From an uncultured Opitutia bacterium (GTDB taxonomy: Bacteria > Verrucomicrobiota > Verrucomicrobiia > Opitutales > Opitutaceae), in assembly GCA_903877135.1 (NCBI GenBank), contig CAIRCN010000014.1:1-64000 (forward strand): 64,000 nt of DNA, written 5' to 3'. The stretch's first letter is position 1. Every line of letters begins with the position of its first letter. The notes below the pieces were generated by a model. It ran no database searches. It was not told the origin of the DNA and was given only the letters and a program-made list of their open reading frames with translations. Shown in pieces: positions 61,802-64,000 of this stretch. Position numbers and translations under genes: made by a program.

Positions 61802-62413
61802 ATGGCTCGTTATACCGGCCCCACCACCCGCATCAGTCGCCGCTTTGGCGTTCACATTCTTGGCTCTGGCAAGGCGTTCGAACGTCGCCCGTATCCCTCC
61901 GGTGTGCACGGCGCAAAGATGCGCCGCAAGGTCTCCGAATACGCCGTCGGCCTCAACGAAAAACAAAAGCTGCGTTTCATCTACGGCCTGCTTGAGCGCC
62001 AGTTCCGGCGCGTCTTCGAAAACGCCAAGAAGGAGCGCGGCGTCACCGGCGAGCGCTTCCTCCAGCTCCTCGAGACCCGCCTCGACAGCGTCGTCTATCT
62101 CCTCGGCCTCGCCAAGAGCCGCGCCGCCGCCCGCCAGTTCGTCAACCACGGCCACATCCGCGTCAACGGTCACAAGGTCGACATTGCCAGCTACAACGTG
62201 CAGCCGGGCGACGAGATCGAGGTCAAGAACTCGCCCGCCTCCCGCCAGCTCGCCACGCGCTGCCTTGAGGAAAACCGCATCCGCAATGTCCCCGGCTGGC
62301 TCACCATGAACGCCGAGGCCTTCAAGGCCGTCGCCAATCGTCTGCCCACCCGCGACGAAATGGAACAGGGCGTCAACGAACAACTCATCGTCGAGTTCTA
62401 CTCGCGCTTCTGA
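61802..62413 (+). CDS. rpsD: 30S ribosomal protein S4, zinc-free type
   Basis: 203 aa. MARYTGPTTRISRRFGVHIL start lacking the CxxC zinc motif, then LLETRLDSVVYLLGLAKSRA, AARQFVNHGHIRVNGHKVDI (S4 RNA-binding domain). C-terminal NEQLIVEFYSRF is typical. S4 starts 30S assembly and represses the alpha operon in E. coli. Leader of 43 bases contains three AAAATCTA-like repeats. Confidence 0.98.
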   Translation: MARYTGPTTRISRRFGVHILGSGKAFERRPYPSGVHGAKMRRKVSEYAVGLNEKQKLRFIYGLLERQFRRVFENAKKERGVTGERFLQLLETRLDSVVYLLGLAKSRAAARQFVNHGHIRVNGHKVDIASYNVQPGDEIEVKNSPASRQLATRCLEENRIRNVPGWLTMNAEAFKAVANRLPTRDEMEQGVNEQLIVEFYSRF

Positions 62414-62468
62414 GCCCGCTCTCCATCACACTTCTTCACTTCTCCCTTAACCGTCAGGGTTCATCACC

Positions 62469-63470
62469 ATGCCAAAACGCCTCGGAAAGTTCGAACTGCC
62501 CAACAAACTCACCAAGGTCGAGGAAGGCGCCACGCCAACCTACGCCAAGTTCATTGCCGAGCCCTTTGAGGCCGGTTATGGCCACACCGTCGGCAACTCG
62601 CTCCGCCGCGTCCTCCTCAGCTCCATTGAGGGCGCCGCGATCTCGTCGATCAAGATCGACAGCGTGAACCACGAGTTCCAGTCCATCGACGGCGTCGTCG
62701 AGGACGTCACCGACATCGTCCTGAATCTCAAAAAGATTCTCATCGTCTCCCAGAAACGCGAACCCATCACGCTCCTGATCAAGGTCACGAAGTCTGGCGC
62801 GGTCACCGCCGCCGACATTCAGGCCGACGCCAATATCTCCATCGTCAACCCCGATCAGGTCATCTGCACCCTCGACCAGAAGCGCACCTTCGAGGCCGAG
62901 ATCGAGATCAAGACCGGCCGCGGTTACTATCCCGGTGAAGCCAACAAGAAGGAGGAGCAGGCCATCGGCGTCATCCCAATCGACTCCCTCTTCTCTCCTG
63001 TCCGCCTCGTGAAGTATTCCGTCGAGGCCACCCGTGTCGGCCAGATCACCGACTACGACAAGCTCGTCCTCGAAATCTGGACCGACGGCCGCATCACCCC
63101 CGACGACGCCCTCAAGCAGTCCGCCTCGATCCTCAAGCACCACCTCGACGTGTTCGACCGCGTCAGCGAGGAGACCTTCGAGTTCGACAACCAGCAGAGC
63201 GAGGTCAGCGAGGAGCAGAACAAGCTCCGCAAGCTCCTCAACATGTCGGTCAACGAAATCGAGCTTTCCGTCCGCGCCGCCAACTGCCTCAACAACGCCA
63301 ACATCACCACCGTCGGCGAGCTGGCGATGAAGACCGAGCAGGAGATGCTCAAGTATCGCAACTTCGGAAAAAAATCCCTCAACGAAATCAAGGAGAAGCT
63401 CGAAGCCCTCGGTCTGTCGCTCGGTATGAAGTTCGACGAGCGCCTCCTCGACACGAAGAAGGAACCCTGA
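62469..63470 (+). CDS. rpoA: DNA-directed RNA polymerase subunit alpha
   Basis: 333 aa. N-terminal dimerisation domain (FEAGYGHTVGNSLRRVLLSS; GAAISSIKIDSVNHEFQSID); RGYYPGEANKKEEQAIGVIP (~152). C-terminal domain ~250-333 for UP-element and activator contact (LSVRAANCLNNANITTVGEL; RNFGKKSLNEIKEKLEALGL). Length is typical. Confidence 0.98.
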   Translation: MPKRLGKFELPNKLTKVEEGATPTYAKFIAEPFEAGYGHTVGNSLRRVLLSSIEGAAISSIKIDSVNHEFQSIDGVVEDVTDIVLNLKKILIVSQKREPITLLIKVTKSGAVTAADIQADANISIVNPDQVICTLDQKRTFEAEIEIKTGRGYYPGEANKKEEQAIGVIPIDSLFSPVRLVKYSVEATRVGQITDYDKLVLEIWTDGRITPDDALKQSASILKHHLDVFDRVSEETFEFDNQQSEVSEEQNKLRKLLNMSVNEIELSVRAANCLNNANITTVGELAMKTEQEMLKYRNFGKKSLNEIKEKLEALGLSLGMKFDERLLDTKKEP

Positions 63471-63559
63471 GTCATTTCAATTTCGGTGCTCGCGCCGTCC
63501 GCTGCCGCGCAACGCTGCGACCGGATTGCCGATCGGGCACCGCTTAAAACCAAAAAACA

Positions 63560-64000
63560 ATGCGTCATAACAAACACCACGCTTCCTTGGGAGTGACCGT
63601 CGAGCACCGCCGGGCGATGATGTCCAATCTCGCCGCCGCGCTCATCACCCACGGTCGCATCCAAACCACTTTGGCCAAAGCCAAGGCCCTCCGGCCCTTC
63701 ATCGAGAAGGTCATCACCAAGGCCAAAAAGGCCGCGGGCAAGGCCGAGCGCAAGGACGCCATTCACCTCCGCCGCCTCGCACTCAGCGACGTGCGCGACG
63801 AGACCGCCGTCACCAAGCTCTTCAACGAAACCGTCAAGGAATTCGCCAACCGCCCCGGCGGCTACACCCGCATCTACAAACTCGGTCAGCAGCGCCTCGG
63901 CGACGCCGCAGAGCTCGCGCTCATCGAGTTCGTGAAGGCCGAGGATGTCGGCTACACGAAGTCGAAGGGCAAGCGCGCTGCCAAGGGCAAGAAACCCAAG
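63560..64000 (+). CDS. rplQ: 50S ribosomal protein L17, cut by the right edge
   Basis: 147 codons from ATG 63560 to the window end without a stop, so the 3' end is missing. MRHNKHHASLGVTVEHRRAM, NLAAALITHGRIQTTLAKAK, and YTRIYKLGQQRLGDAAELAL identify L17. Already longer than the 127 aa of E. coli, ending in a Lys-rich tail. 89 bases after rpoA. Confidence 0.97.
   Translation, partial: MRHNKHHASLGVTVEHRRAMMSNLAAALITHGRIQTTLAKAKALRPFIEKVITKAKKAAGKAERKDAIHLRRLALSDVRDETAVTKLFNETVKEFANRPGGYTRIYKLGQQRLGDAAELALIEFVKAEDVGYTKSKGKRAAKGKKPK

Overview
The window looks like the chromosome of a high-GC Verrucomicrobiota bacterium, most likely Opitutales/Opitutaceae-like. This is an inference from GC content, gene families and codon style; no rRNA gene is present to confirm it. 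All coordinates are within the window.

Region 1 (1-7100) is accessory DNA. It holds a fragment of a gene found beside AbiEii-type nucleotidyltransferases, a second nucleotidyltransferase-like protein, a winged-helix protein, a HipB-like regulator fused to a small leftover of HipA, a metallophosphoesterase, an intact MntA/HepT (MNT/HEPN) toxin-antitoxin pair, and a large serine recombinase. The region ends at a tRNA-Ser(GGA) followed by a perfect hairpin. It reads as a defence/TA island next to a tRNA.

Region 2 (7256-20772) is one long complex I operon, nuoBCDEFGHIJKLMN, on the + strand. nuoA is absent and NuoG is short.

Region 3 (20791-32471) contains a conserved protein of unknown function, recN, a complete pyroglutamate (5-oxoproline) salvage operon (pxpB-pxpC-pxpA, two DUF969/DUF979 membrane proteins, pcp), an exported M3 oligopeptidase and a PAS-PAS-SpoIIE phosphatase. 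The peptidase and the pyroglutamyl peptidase would feed the 5-oxoprolinase.

Region 4 (32539-44859) contains ychF, the rpsP-trmD-rplS operon with a strong terminator, transketolase, two small envelope proteins, an orphan ECF sigma factor, an inositol-monophosphatase-like enzyme and araB-araA. The araB-araA pair ends at a clear terminator.

Region 5 (45101-64000) is the str-S10-spc-alpha ribosomal supercluster from rpsL to rplQ, which runs off the right edge. tuf, rpmD, infA and rpmJ are missing from their usual places. The usual adk position between secY and map holds a short protein that looks like an adenylate kinase without its P-loop. Ribosomal proteins S5 and S11 carry long, low-complexity N-terminal extensions.

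Candidate promoters with a TAGSCT-like -10 element recur upstream of nuoB, trmD, tkt and, more loosely, araB, rpsL and pxpB. Several would give very short or no leader. No CRISPR array, rRNA or IS element was seen.
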